A DNA stretch of 64,000 bases from Thalassia testudinum (taxonomy: Eukaryota; Streptophyta; Magnoliopsida; Alismatales; Hydrocharitaceae): NCBI GenBank assembly GCA_037157565.1, contig JAZHRO010000026.1:36764501-36828500 (forward strand), read 5' to 3'. The translations under genes and the position numbers were made by a program. Of the stretch, positions 11,354 through 23,245 are shown in pieces. Below the pieces are notes generated by a model, which saw only the letters and a program-made list of their open reading frames with translations, was not told the DNA's origin and made no database searches. Each line of letters begins with the position of its first letter. Positions within the stretch are counted from its first letter, which is position 1.

Positions 11354-11680
11354 TTGGAGACAATTAAGGAGGTTGAAGAAAATGAACCCTTGGTGAATTT
11401 TGAAAATCATGTTTTAAAAGAAGTCATTAAAGGATTCAAAGATAATATTCAAAATTTGGAACTTGAAATAGCCAATCTCAATGAGAAGTCAAAACAACTC
11501 CTTGATGATGTAGCCAAATTTACTAAAGGGAAGGCAAATTTCGATAAATTGATTGCCCATCAAAAACCAACCTCTAACAAATTTGGGCTTGGCGATTATG
11601 AGGCTAGCACAAGCCAAAAGGTTGAGATAAAATCTCCATTAAGGAGACCCACTAATAAATCTAGATCCAAATTAACTTAG
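11354..11680 (+). pseudogene. gag C-terminal coiled-coil fragment (SIRE-type)
   Basis: This 108-residue open frame is Lys/Glu/Asn-rich with heptad-like leucine spacing, and ends with FGLGDYEAST. That resembles the coiled-coil and GLGY-like segment near the gag C-terminus of SIRE-type elements. Related frames start upstream near 11160 but contain stops (for example after GCAAGAACTTT-like text at 11240 and at 11324). No nucleocapsid CCHC box is visible. The assignment rests on context between two SIRE-like LTRs and on the motif; it is a broken remnant, not an active gene. Confidence 0.5.
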
Positions 11681-12483
11681 ATATCGAAAAAATAACTTGA
11701 ACTTTGTTTTGTAGGATTCCAAGGAGATTAAAATGTGAAGAATTAAATTTACAAATCAAAAGACAGACAACTCAAATTAACAAGACCAAAGAACAGATCT
11801 AAGAAGCCTCAACGAACATGAAGAAACCCAAGATGGATGGTAAGGAGGCCAATGGAATACAACTGGAATCAAGCACCATTTCTCATATTTGAAAGCTATG
11901 GATGGAGAGGTGATTGCATGTGGCAACCTCCATGGGCCATATTATTGGCCTTGGTAACTTAGGTAAAACTCTTCTTTGATTTTGATGATCTATTTCTAAT
12001 TAGCATCAAGATAGAGGGAGAAGGTTAAACTTGTTGTAGACTATAATTCCATTAAAAAGGGGAGATCAGCCTTAACCATAGTTGATTTAAAACTTACACA
12101 GAAATGCATGTATGTAGGGGGAGATTTTTGGCTAAACCAAGCTATGTTTCAATTAGAAAGGGGGAAAAATCATCTTAGTTATTTCAAATTGATGTAGAAA
12201 TGCATATATTTAAGGGGGAAAGCACTTGTAACCCTTATAATTGTTGCATTTGTCGATAGAAGTGCATGCCATTAGGAAAAATGAGCTTATCATGTCAAAA
12301 AAAGGGGAGATAATAGAAGAACACATCTGTTGTATAATTATGTCAAAAAGGGAGAGTTAACCCAATGCCAGAAGAGCATATTTTTAGGGGGAATAGGATA
12401 AAATGATTAAAATTAAACATTTTTGATAATGTCAAAAAGGGGGAGAAATTTTTTGGAATGTTATTTGTGATTTTGTCATCATC
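11681..12483 (+). other. Residual SIRE interior with AAAAGGGG tracts
   Basis: Non-coding residue of the element interior. Purine tracts of the form AAAAAGGGGAGA recur at about 12055, 12115, 12170, 12215, 12300, 12345, 12390 and 12440. They are spaced roughly every 50-60 bp and all face the 3' LTR. Confidence 0.5.
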
Positions 12484-12500
12484 AAAAAGGGAGAAATTAT

Positions 12501-14042
12501 TGGTGCAAAGGCACCACAATCATTGATTTTGATGATAACAAAGCACTTGTTATTTGACATTTGCATTTGAGTTTAAGATTTCAAGAGAAAATGCAAATGG
12601 AAGCAAGTGCAAGGAGTTCAAGCTCGCGTCCATGGTGGATTGGAGGAGCTTGATAAAGGAGACGAAGCGTTCCTTAAGGCTAAAGCTTGAAGAAGAAGGA
12701 AAATGAAGAATATGATAGATGCTCATTGTATTTGTATTTATTCCTCTTGTTGCTCTTTATTTCCTTAGAAGCATTGTAAAGAGCCCAAAATATATTAACC
12801 TAAGTCCTAGGAACACTTACACATCCTTAAGATAAGCAAATCTAAGAATAGAATTAGAAAGCCAAAATAGGATTCAGACTATATTATCAAACGTCCAACA
12901 ATGATATCATACGTCTGATAAATACTTTTAAGTCATCTGATATTTAAATCAGATGTCCAATATCCCTATAGCCTGCCTTTTACAATAAATACTTAGGCTC
13001 CAGTCGACAAAACTTTAGTCCAAACGTCCACAGGTCCTATCAAACATCTTGTAACACATTTAGTCGTCTAAAGATACTACTGTTAGGACTAATTATCTCC
13101 AAATATCCTTTGTCAGAATAAAATCCAACCATTAAGATTATACCCTTCCTTCAAACGTTCGTAGAGCCTTTCAGACGTCTAATAAAGAAATGTTGACCTT
13201 GTCAGACCAAATCCAACTGTTAGGTCCTTGGGAATCAATTCCGCAGAGCACCTTTATCTCTACACATCGAATAGCCTTTACAAATGTCCATATCTTTGCA
13301 CTAGAACCTTATTTAGATATGGTCCAAAACAGAAACAAACTCGCATAAAATTAGACATCCAATTTTTAACCCAAACGTCTTAAAATGATATACCAGACGT
13401 CCAATCTAAAACCCTATTTCTGTCCAATGAAATCTGGAACTCTAACCCTTGCATCTGACGACCAAAACATTGATCAGACATCTAACTAGACGTTTGACCC
13501 TAAAATTAGACGTTTGATTTTGCTGTCAGAGTCATTATGACCCTGATTTCGGCCTAATTTGTCTTGGAATCTATCCTAAGGGTACAAGGCCTCTCCTAAG
13601 TCTTCTTGAACCTTTTTAAGGCCTCTATAAATAGAGAACCTCTCCTTTGTGAAGTTATACCTTAAAGATAATTATTTCCACCATTATACACATTTTGTGA
13701 GAGATCAAAAAGAAGAAAATTGTGATCTTGCTCTCCAAGCTCTATACTTCACATCTAAGAGCACTAAATTGCTACATAATCACGCCTATTCATTTCCATC
13801 TTAGGGAAGTCACTTTGCCTTAGCATAGTTTAAATTCACTTGGAACATGAATACCCATGTAGTCAATCAAACCCTACATAATTGCCTGCTTAATCAAACT
13901 TCCTCATGAAAGGGACAACCCTACAAATACATATATATAGGCACTTTTGCGTGTGTATGTAATCGCTTAGTCACAACCTGTTTGGATTGTGCCGAGATGT
14001 ATTTAATTCCGTTAGTAGATGCAACTATTTGCCTTTGACATG
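12501..14042 (+). repeat. 3' LTR of SIRE-type element
   Basis: Begins TGGTGCAAAGGCACC after the polypurine tract and contains numerous AGACGTC-like words between about 12880 and 13515, many decayed to AGACATC, AAACGTC or ACGTTT. A TATA-like CTATAAATAGAG lies at about 13625. No polyprotein frame is present. Confidence 0.65.
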
Positions 14043-15407
14043 AGATTACTAGCAAACACATAGAGTTGATCATGAACCCTAGGGAAAACTTAGACGGTTG
14101 TGTGTTGATGCAATAATGAACTTGAAATGCTTGAAAAATGTAGAATCAAATAAGGTTTCTATGTGAACCCTAAGGACGATTCTGGATGCTCTTGTAAAAA
14201 TTGAAATGTGGTATTTTGTAACTCTTGACTTGGTTAGCAACCAAGTAGGGTTTACTTGAACCCTAAAGCGAACTAGAGATGGCACTTGAGCTAAAACTCG
14301 AAAATGAGGTAGCGCGTAAGAGGAATTACAAATGTGGGGCCACGACCAACCATGATGGTTCTAAGGTGGGGATGAGCTGGCCCTCGAGTACATGCGTATC
14401 AAGGAGAGCTGACTGCCCTGTTATGTAGGGAGAGAGCTAACCTCCTCGAGTAGGGACTCGAGGTAGAAATAACCTTCCTGCACCGACTCCTATTGGCCCC
14501 ACGTAGGGCCAACTGGGATAGTCAAGCGAGGGTACGCAAAGTGGTTGAAGGGTGCAACTCCTATTCTGTTCTATTTTGTACTGTTTAGTGCGTACCTGTT
14601 AGCAGAAATGACTGACTACGTGCCAATGTGGGGTAGCTCCCCGTACGTTTATCACGTGCGCCGTTGTCACCATTACGTCATGATAAGGACCCCAGGGTGA
14701 TAGGCCAGGTATAGGAAGTGCGCGGGGTGCCCTCTCGGCCAAGACAGCGCCACATGTACGCCTTGCATCCTAGGTCTACCGCGACAAGATCATTCTGATA
14801 TGGGATATATGATCAACAAGGAAAGGTGACCCTATCTTAGCATGACTCATGGAGGGAAACCATTTTAGCTAATGGAATTTAATGAACTAATAAGAATGGG
14901 AATGATAATGTAATGATAGGTAAAGTTATTAAATGCCTGTTTACATAGTCCTTTACTGCTTACTTTTCCACACTTGTTTTTTGTATCGTCACTGTACTCA
15001 GCTTTTTACTGACGCATACTTTACTGTACCTAGGTACGGGGAGTAAGCAGCTAGTTTCACCAGCTGCAGAGAGAGCTGGGCAGCGACGCCCAGCTGTAGT
15101 TGATTTGATTTTCTTCCTTTCTGATTTTGTATGTCCCTTATCTTTAGAATTGTGCTAATCTCTTTACCTATCATACTATGGTTGGTCTTGTGTAATAGCT
15201 ATTTGTGAAATGTTTTTCATATCTTTTCTCTGTGTTATGAATAGTGGTTGACATCATGTTTCTCCTGTTATAATGTTTTCTTTTATTGTGATTGTATGTA
15301 TGGATGTTATGACATGTCTTGGTTTATTATTTGATGGATGACTGGATCTTGGGATGAATGTCACAGTCTGACCCGGTTCTCGTAGGGGATCAGGTCGAGT
15401 CATAACA
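14043..15407 (+). mobile_element. Diverged Tekay-like LTR, 3' part
   Basis: From about 14360 the order of blocks matches the 3' half of the solo LTR at 3246-5964: GAGCTGGCCCTCGAGTAC, AAGGAGAGCTGACTG, GTGCGTACCTGTTAGCAG, GGGTAGCTCCCCGTACG, then TGACCCGGTTCTCGTAGGG and the terminal CATAACA at 15407. It represents a different, older subfamily. No primer site or coding region follows. Confidence 0.6.
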
Positions 15408-16500
15408 TTGCCAACCTATAACTTCACCCAAAACATCTGATGTAAAGTAAAAATATACCAATGTATTTTACATTAAGTGAAAACACACCAATATATTTTA
15501 CATTAAATGGGGGCGTGTATTGCATAATGCGTTGCAACATATTTTTTTACTTTTATTTTATGGAAAAATCACGGCTGGCTATATTTAGATTTAGAAATCT
15601 AAAGATTCACTACAATAACCTACACCTACGTAACCAACAGTAGATCCTATGTTTCTAATAGTGGTTATTGGAATCTACATTTGGCAAGATGGCAAGCAAA
15701 GCTCTATGTATGCTTGTAATTTCATTGTTCCATGATTTTTCATCCTTTATCTTGAATGGCCCTTCATGTATGTTAATATCTTTCTTTTGTGGGTGCTTAA
15801 TCATTTGTTTAGGTTTTTTTTTTTATTTTTCATTGGTTGTAAATTTCTTGGTCATTTCTGGACAAATCATTTTACTATTTCTCGCAAAAGTGGCTATACG
15901 GGTAGTATATGTTCTTTTCATTTCCGCAGTTAGCTCAGTTTTTATGAGGAATATCTTCGAGAAAAAATACCTTTGTAGACATTTACTTTACAAAACGTTC
16001 AATCCGGATATTTAATCAAAATAAGTATTAAGTAAGTTCTACTGTGACATACCTTTCTAAGAGATTTGGTTTGAACCTATTGTGATATCGTATCTTTTCA
16101 AGACATTTAGAATAAGTGTCTCAGAAAAAATATGTTAAGAGTAGATCTCGCTTGACGTTAATTTTAGTTAAACAACTAGATAACTATTATCTGGCTGTCT
16201 ACTATGATACCCATCGTGACAACTCGAATGGTTGGGGGGTGGGGGAAATGAGAGGCAACTAACTTGCTTATCACCTTACAACTTCTGTTGGAAAAGGACG
16301 GATGGTCATAATGCATGAAAGCGAGCTCTTCCTCTGCAGTCCATCCGAAAATCGATGATTATCTGCTATTACTCTGTTCATCAATTAGATGGCTTATCTT
16401 GTGAGAAGTGATGAATGAATCTGAAAACGGCCGGACGAAATTTTCTTTTAGATCAAATTGGATTCATCGTCAATTTGAACAAACTCATCCACTGTACTGG
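15408..16500. other. AT-rich DNA, nothing recognised
   Basis: The longest open frame (15668-16015, 115 codons) is hydrophobic and Phe/Ile/Leu-rich, as T-rich DNA usually gives. I see no family resemblance or gene signals. Confidence 0.4.
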
Positions 16501-16770
16501 AAAACTCTCTTGCTGCAGTAATATGGAGTGTATGGAGAAAACGTAATCAAAGGAAGGATGGTGAGGATTCTTCCCCGCCGTTTGTTTTGGCAGCCTATAT
16601 TTTCAGATCTTGCGCCCTGTAAATTTTGAGTATCTTATATGATACTCTGGTTGTATTGTTTGCAAATCTCTTGAAGAGTGACTCTTTAATTGTTCGTAAT
16701 TGGGCCAATGACTTTTCTTTTAGTAATAGATTATCACTTTCTCAAAAAAAGAAAAAAGAAAAAAATTTGT
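16500..16770 (+). mobile_element. Probable LINE 3'-end remnant
   Basis: 16509-16623 reads LAAVIWSVWRKRNQRKDG... and ends SCAL-stop. The WSVW-x-x-RN pattern is typical of the zinc-binding C-terminal segment after the reverse transcriptase of plant LINEs. The frame is followed about 120 bp later by an A-rich tail (about 16744-16770). The rest of the element is missing and I found no target duplication. The motif is short, so this remains a tentative call. Confidence 0.45.
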
Positions 16771-19480
16771 TACATTTTGGTGAAAAAAATAATATTGGAG
16801 CAAATTAAGATGAACAGCTGCATGCACAGATGATTCAAACACGAGACATTGCAGGGATTAACAAATGTTTTCGGTGGAAGTGCCGGACACAGAGAACGAA
16901 GACTTGATTATCTTTAATACCTTTGATGACACAAATATTACTCGTTAGATACGAAATACTAAGTTTATATGCGCATCTATATATTCAATAAACAATGATG
17001 TACATGCAGTAATATAAAGGAGTTGATCGTTGCAATTTGAATCCAGTTAGCTGGATACGGACCGAGGATGGGGCCTAATACTGATAGGTTTGCTGTACTG
17101 GAATAAATTGTCATAAATATGCTAACACAAACCTGCCAACCACTGGTGGAACGTGTAACTGTTTGGAATTGAATAAAATTTAAGGCTCCAATGGTACAGC
17201 ACGTTTGTCGACGACCATATTCTACGTGCTAACTCATGGGAATTGACAAGGACTACGCAGCCAACATGATAATAAATTAGATGTCAAGCGCCCTCCGGGA
17301 GGACCAGATGGCATTACCCCCAACAATTGTCCTTTATCACGTCAAGGCGATTGGGAACGTAACCGACAAGGCACTCGGAAGGGTGCTTCTGCAATTTGTC
17401 CAGTAGAATTAGGAAGCTCAACTCTACGGGTAAAGCGCTACACACATCCATATCCACGGATGAGAGACATCACAGCACGTACGCCACCAAAATATCATAA
17501 ATCTCCAAGAAAATGTAACATGCAAAACTTGAGGAGGAAAATCCTAGATTCCAAATTTAGATTTAGATTATAATAAAAACAAAGAATTTATATTAATGCT
17601 CTTGTAATCATATCAAATTAAGTGCATATTCTTAAATAGTTCAAAATTGGATACATATGAAATTTGCATAAGGAAAACCCAATTAAGTGATTTGGTAGCT
17701 GAGCATGTAGGCTCTCACCCAAAAGATCAAGATTCATATCTTACTTTACTAAAAAAACATGCACAAGGGAGTGGCGAATTATGATCAAATATTTAATGCC
17801 AATTAAAATAATCAAATAAAAATTAAGAACAATATTTATAGAAGGAACTCTTCTAAAGGAAAAGTCTCTAGTTAAACCTCTCAATCTAAGGTTTTACCCA
17901 AGCTACTTTGGAATCACCAAAAATACGCTACAAAAAAAATGAAGGTTAACATTCCTTTGTACACAATCCATCATATATGGCCATCAAGAGGGATTTTATC
18001 CAGCTTTTAAAAAAAAAAGGAAAATCTGTAACATGGGTTACTAAATACAAACTAAAAGCTTAAATAAGTAAAAATACAAATCTGATAGAGAGTCAATCAA
18101 TCACGAATACACCTAAGTTAGGATTAAGAAAACTCCCTTGTATTTCCTCCAAACCAGGCCTTGTAATTAGAGATGATTGCAAGTGAGAGAGTAGAAGAAT
18201 CTTTTAAGTGTAGCAGAGAAAGTAATGGTTCCTCATGTACTTAGAAGGTAGCCAAATTGAACATGCAAAAGTGTTTTTATGAAAGAGAGTTGTATCTCCT
18301 ACAAGATGCTTCAATGGTATCTATGAAAGTGTTTCAAACCTCAATTTTTTTTACTTTTAGAACGATTAAAATTCAAATTTAAAAGATGCAACTCTTTAAC
18401 GTTTGAATATATTTGAATAAAGAGATTAAATGAAAATTAGTCAATTAGAACATAAGATGAGATGATTAATTTTTACAACATAAGTCAGTTAGGACAAGCT
18501 ATTAGTTGATAACTAGGAATTTGGAACTCGACTTGCCTTCAACTTGTTCTATTCAGGTGCTCATGGTTTGTACCAAGACAGTGTTGCCAATGAAATATAT
18601 CTTGTGATGAATTGTTAGCAAGTTATTTCTTTCAACTTTTACATTTATGCATGTATTTATATAGTCAATGATACAACCAAGATTAGAAAGGACCATATAT
18701 GGTGATTAGGAAACTTCATTTTTGTGGCTCATGTAATAGGATGGGATAGAAGACGACATCAAAGCAACGATCATGTTGTATCTACTGAAATAGTAGGTGA
18801 ATGTATAAAGTGATAGCTAGACAAAAGATGAATCAAGTTGGAGTGTGGACCTATTTCATGCAATAAACTATGGATTGGACTTGTAGCATTCTAGTAAAGA
18901 ACTTAAGAAAGCAGTCATAGTTAAGGAAGAGGCAAGTAAGGCAATACAAGAAAGTCATGATGGAAAACTATGGAATTAAAAGCTTCAATCAAGGCTTTGC
19001 TTTGTTATACCAGGAACACAAGATAAGGGTAGTCTTGATATAGATGCCATGGATATTTGCATAAAATTAATTAGATATTTTGTCATGGAGGGATGAAACA
19101 GAAGAAGTATATAAGTAAAACGAGGAGACGGGGTTCCTTGTGAAGTGTGAAAAGCCATGAGATATGGGAGCCTTAAGAGCCTGTGCCCTTAGCAAGCTAT
19201 TCAAATGATGTAATAAGTCACCTTATGATTGTGTCTTTTATATAAAAGTATTATTTTTGCTTTGGTGCACAGATGGGTCCTTTAGTACGAATAGAGTGAT
19301 CAATGAATACAGGAATAATTGGCTATTTAATGCTTAGGTTAGTTAGGTAACAATAATTGCATAATTGTATTAGAATTAAGGCATGTTGGGCATTAGTGCA
19401 TTTTAGGGCTAATAATGCATATTGGGGCCTAACTATTAATAAATGTGTATTTTCTTTTATGTATAGGAGTGCTTGAGGGA
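16771..19480. other. AT-rich DNA, nothing recognised
   Basis: No supported gene, RNA or repeat boundary. Short GC-richer pieces (for example 17280-17480) could be diverged exon or element remains, but no open frame of useful length crosses them. Confidence 0.4.
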
Positions 19481-19499
19481 GCTAGGGTAAGGGAGGAGA

Positions 19500-20152
19500 C
19501 AAGAGCCAAAAGCCTCCTACAACTAACAAGCATGGCCACCTCATCACAAAATCCCACACCACTTATTCCAAAACCCTAACCTTAGCCCCCTATCCACCAA
19601 ATAATCCCACCTAATCTAAACCCTAGCCCTTAAGTGGTGCCACCTAACCCTAGCCCACACCTAACCTTAATTCCACCAAACCCTAACCTCAATTCCCATG
19701 CAACCCTAGCCCCTAACCCAAATTTCCACGCCACAACCACCAACAAACCCTAATTCTATCCTTAAACCTACACACTACCTCAATCCACACCACCATAACC
19801 TAAGATCCTAGTCCTACATCATTAGTCCACACCACCCCTTCCTTCATCACCAACATCCACGCTAACATTGATCTATGACATAACCCTCTCATCCAATCAC
19901 CTCACGCCAACCCCCTTCCTCTAATAATATCACGCCACCTCATCAATCCAATAATATCATGCCATGTCACCCTCACCACATCATTTCCCCTCCCCACCTC
20001 TCCTATATAATCCCCTCCACTCCACACCAAAAAGACATCCTTTTCTTCTCTCCATCTCGCCATCCCTCTCCCTCACTATCTCTCCATAATCTTTACCTCT
20101 CAAGGTCATCCCCTCTCCCTCTCTCTTCCACTCCATAGAAACCCTAGGTGCA
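19500..20152. repeat. C-rich degenerate CCCTAACC-type tract and pyrimidine-rich tail
   Basis: 19540-19760 is packed with ACCCTAACC, AACCCTAG and CACCACC words. 20000-20140 is pyrimidine-rich after a TATATAA near 20002. The text resumes in similar pyrimidine-rich style at 22232, after the inserted LTR. It resembles the promoter/leader part of an unclassified LTR interrupted by the 20153-22231 insertion. Confidence 0.4.
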
Positions 20153-22231
20153 TGATGCGAAGTTTGGCGTGATTTGTAAAAGCGGATTTTTAAGTCGTTG
20201 TAACAAGCCAAATCGCATACGCTTTTAAATTTATATTCCTAGATAGTGGCGTATCTAGGGTCGTCCAAGGAGGTCAAATGTTTGCAAAATTAAATCCCTT
20301 GCTTGGAAATCGAGCTCAACTTTCTTTTTGGTGTTTTATATATATGATTTCTATAGGTTTTGAAATAACAGCAATACGAATTTTGTTGATAGCGGGAAAA
20401 CAACTACTACCTATTTCAATAAAGCTAACCCTAAGGTGACAAGTAGAGCCTCCCCCTAAGCTCACCCTAGGCACGTGGAGGCCAAGAATAATTAGGGAGA
20501 GGAAGTGAAACAAATGCTAGGCAAAAATTGTAAAAAGCTATGCAACAAAAATTAAAAGAAGGCAACTTGAATTAAAAATGAACTTGTTCTACACAAAACA
20601 TATATAGGAAAGCTTCTAATCTACTTGAAATGCAAGAAGATAAAAACACAAATCCTCTAAATGAAATGGTGAAGAAGATGATGGCTTCTTGCTCTAAGCC
20701 TAGTAGCTCTCGGGCTTGAAAAGAGTCCTCCAACTCCTTCTCCTTCTTGAGATGCTCCTCCAAATGATGTCCTCCAAGGTGGTAGCTACCACCTTCAATT
20801 CTTCTCCTCAAGGGTGGACATCCACCCTAGGTCTTTCTCCCTTGCCTGGCTGTCCTCCTTGAATTGGAATAGCCCTCCTCCTTGGCGTGCCCCAAGTTGA
20901 AGAGAGTGGGGAGAAGAAGGCACCAAAAGGGCTGGTGATGTGCCCCCTTAATGTTCTTCTCTACTCTTTCTTCTTGGCCGTAGGTGTAGTTGAGTATAGG
21001 TAGAAGTAAACACTAATGGAGGATGGCAATTATGTGGTGGTAGGGTAGGGTATTTATAGGATGGGAAGGGGGGTGGTTATGGTATTTTTTTGGAGGGAAA
21101 TGAAGGGGTGCTTGGATATTTTTGGAGGGAAAAATGGGAGGGAAAAGAAGAGGTGCCTTGGTTTTCCCTCCAAAAATACCTTCTAGAAGGCATTGATTTT
21201 GGAGGGAAAAAATGGAGGGTGGAGATGGGTTTTGATGGTGGATGTAGGGTGGTGATGGAAGGGATAGTTGGCACCAAAATAAAGTAGGAGTAGGTGATCT
21301 TTTTGCTAGAGCTTAGGTAGTAGGGTAGTAGGTTTTGGTGCCATGGAGGTGGACTAGCTAAGTTAAGTAGCTTAGCTAGCTTAGCTAGAGGGAGTAGAAT
21401 TGGAGGCATTTGGAGCCAGGGTTTTCAGGGAGAAGAGCTGGAGGTAGTCATCTTGAGCTTCATTAGAGCTGGTGGCTGCTGAAGAGAGCTGCAAGGAGCT
21501 ACCTTAGCTGTTTAGCTTGCTAGTTCTTTGCTAGCTATTAAGCCAAGCTAAAGCAAGGTAGCTTCTGCTGAAAGGAGCTGAGGTGAGCTGGGTCTAATGC
21601 TCCCGGGGAGGATCAAGCTGGGTGAGGCAGCTTAGCTCAACTGAGTTGAGCTAAGCTGAGTCCCCGAGAGCTGGACTTGAGCTTCCTAAGCTGGAATGAA
21701 GTCATCTTCAGCTGGCCGGAGTTGAGTGGAGTTGGATGTAGCTGGACCTGAGCTGGGGTGAACTCCAGTCAACTCAACTGAGCTAGCTAGAGCTCCCTGT
21801 GGACTAATGGGAGCTGAGATGAGCTAGACTTAGCTAAGTTGAGCTGGATCTGAGCTGACCTAAGCTAGGGTGAGCTAAGATGAGCTCTCTTGAGCTACCA
21901 TTCAGCTGAGATGAGCTGAATGGAGCTAAGATGAGCTAACCCTAGTTCAAGTGAGCTGGAATCTAGCTATGGTATGCTGGATCAAGCTGAGTTCCAGTTA
22001 GTCTGAGCTTCTTCTTCACCAGTTGCCTTCCTGAGTGCTAGGGTTTTGGAGTTCTGACAATCTGTATATCCCTAACACTCACAAAAACACATTAAAAAGA
22101 TAATAAAAAGTGCAATGCATGCCTAACCTAATTGATGTCTGAATGCAGCCCAAAAACCCATTTGTGGAGCAAAATCCTAAGAGCTAGGTTTGTTTTAATG
22201 CATAAAAATGATGATAAACTGGCATTTATCA
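20153..22231. mobile_element. Probable solo LTR with GAGCT word array
   Basis: Ends TGATGCGAAG...ATTTATCA. Flanks GTGCA (20148-20152) and GTGTA (22232-22236) agree at four of five bases, consistent with a 5-bp duplication that has mutated once. Its plan matches the element at 25733-28050: a left segment of CGAAG/GATTT words, a middle with short out-of-phase open frames, and then a degenerate array of palindromic words, here GAGCT/AGCT (about 21340-22015). A TATAAATACC on the minus strand near 21050 suggests minus orientation. No coding region. Confidence 0.55.
21340..22015. repeat. Degenerate GAGCT/AGCTT/AGCTGAG word array
   Basis: Dozens of AGCT-centred words (GAGCTGAG, TAGCTAGC, GAGCTAAG) follow one another without a fixed unit length. 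Equivalent positions in two related elements carry AATT-centred words instead. Confidence 0.75.
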
Positions 22232-22464
22232 GTGTACCTCTTCCTCTCTTACTCCTTCCCTTCTCCACCAAAGGTCGTCCCTCTACCTCTTCCTACACGC
22301 CATCTTCAACGAGGCATCTCTAGCATCCTCTTCATCACTTGGATGTCCTTAGCATCTCTGGCTTCCTCCTCCTCTCATTAGAGCAAGCAACTCCTAGTGG
22401 TCACTAGCAGCACTCTCCACCTCGGTTGTGAGTCCTCCATTCTTAATTGCCATGAAATTTTGCA

Positions 22465-23245
22465 TGTGACGACCCGAGTCCCGCCAAGCGACGAAACCTG
22501 GGTCACCGTGTGCTAACAGCTAACACAAATCACCCACAAGATCACAGTTACCCAACACATAATCATAAAATATAAACCTAGGCAAACAAAAATTCATAAT
22601 GCAGTAAAAGAGATGGACATGAATTTAGTACTGAGTAGAGGATTTACCGAAGAATCATAAGTATATTAAGCCAAAGAGATTCACAATGGAAATCACCTTG
22701 TGAACTACTAAATACACCTAAGTACGGAACCCAACAAGCACATCAGTAAAAATTGACTAGAATAGAAACAACAACATAGCACAACAGTAATAAAGAGCAA
22801 GAGAAAATGGGTGCTATAGCTTTAATTAATCCATTCATTAGACACCTCGTTAAGTAGTTTTGTTGTATATTGGAAGCCTAAGTTATTACAGTTCACAATC
22901 TGTCAATCGACGTCTCAGGGCACAAGACCATCTCGTGTAACATTCTACAATGCTAGACCGGTATAAGCCACCCTCTTGGTCGACAAGACAGCTTTATACC
23001 TATCAAGTCACCACTCTCCATCATCTTGGGGTTATTGCGGAAAGGGGTGGTGGCTCTATCGTATAACATGAACACGTACAAGCGCTGTGTACATTGAACC
23101 ACAGACAGCCAATGATCCACCCACTAGCCAAGAAAGAAACCACTCAAAATCTCAAGCCACGCATCCTGCTATCCCAGCTGGCCGCTAAGCCTAACCAAAG
23201 AGTCATAAAAAGGCTAGCAACTCTCTACACCAGCCCCTAAAATTG
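22465..23245 (-). mobile_element. Partial minus-strand LTR, Tekay-like
   Basis: Begins TGTGACGACCCGAGTCCC, the inverted counterpart of the GGGACTCGG...GGTCGTTACA LTR end, and contains the CTCTTGGTCGACAAGACAG and CCACTAGCC blocks of diverged family members. It is cut at 23245-23250 by insertion of the large minus-strand Tekay element, whose target duplication is ATCTG. Confidence 0.5.

Larger units (their letters stand above)
10612..14042 (+). mobile_element. Deleted SIRE/Maximus-type Ty1/copia element
   Basis: Two direct repeats starting TGGTGCAAGGACACC and TGGTGCAAAGGCACC (10612 and 12501) are the LTRs. The purine tract directly before the second (AAAAAGGGAGAAATTAT), and several further AAAAGGGGGAG tracts upstream, are the polypurine style typical of SIRE-type elements. 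Only about 1.4 kb of interior remains, with a gag fragment and no protease, integrase or reverse transcriptase. The 5' LTR is cut after about 515 bp. The right end near TTTGACA (14042) is an estimate. Confidence 0.7.

Noticed and set aside
15668..16015. 115-codon hydrophobic frame as a membrane protein gene
   Set aside because: T-rich DNA gives such frames readily; no gene signals or recognisable family.
19540..19760. Telomere-like CCCTAA words
   Set aside because: The plant telomere unit CCCTAAA occurs singly among other C-rich words, with no tandem array; it is low-complexity DNA, probably in an LTR.
20572..21409. Small frames in the 20-22 kb LTR
   Set aside because: Out of phase, on both strands, and not preserved in the related elements at 8.7 and 25.7 kb.
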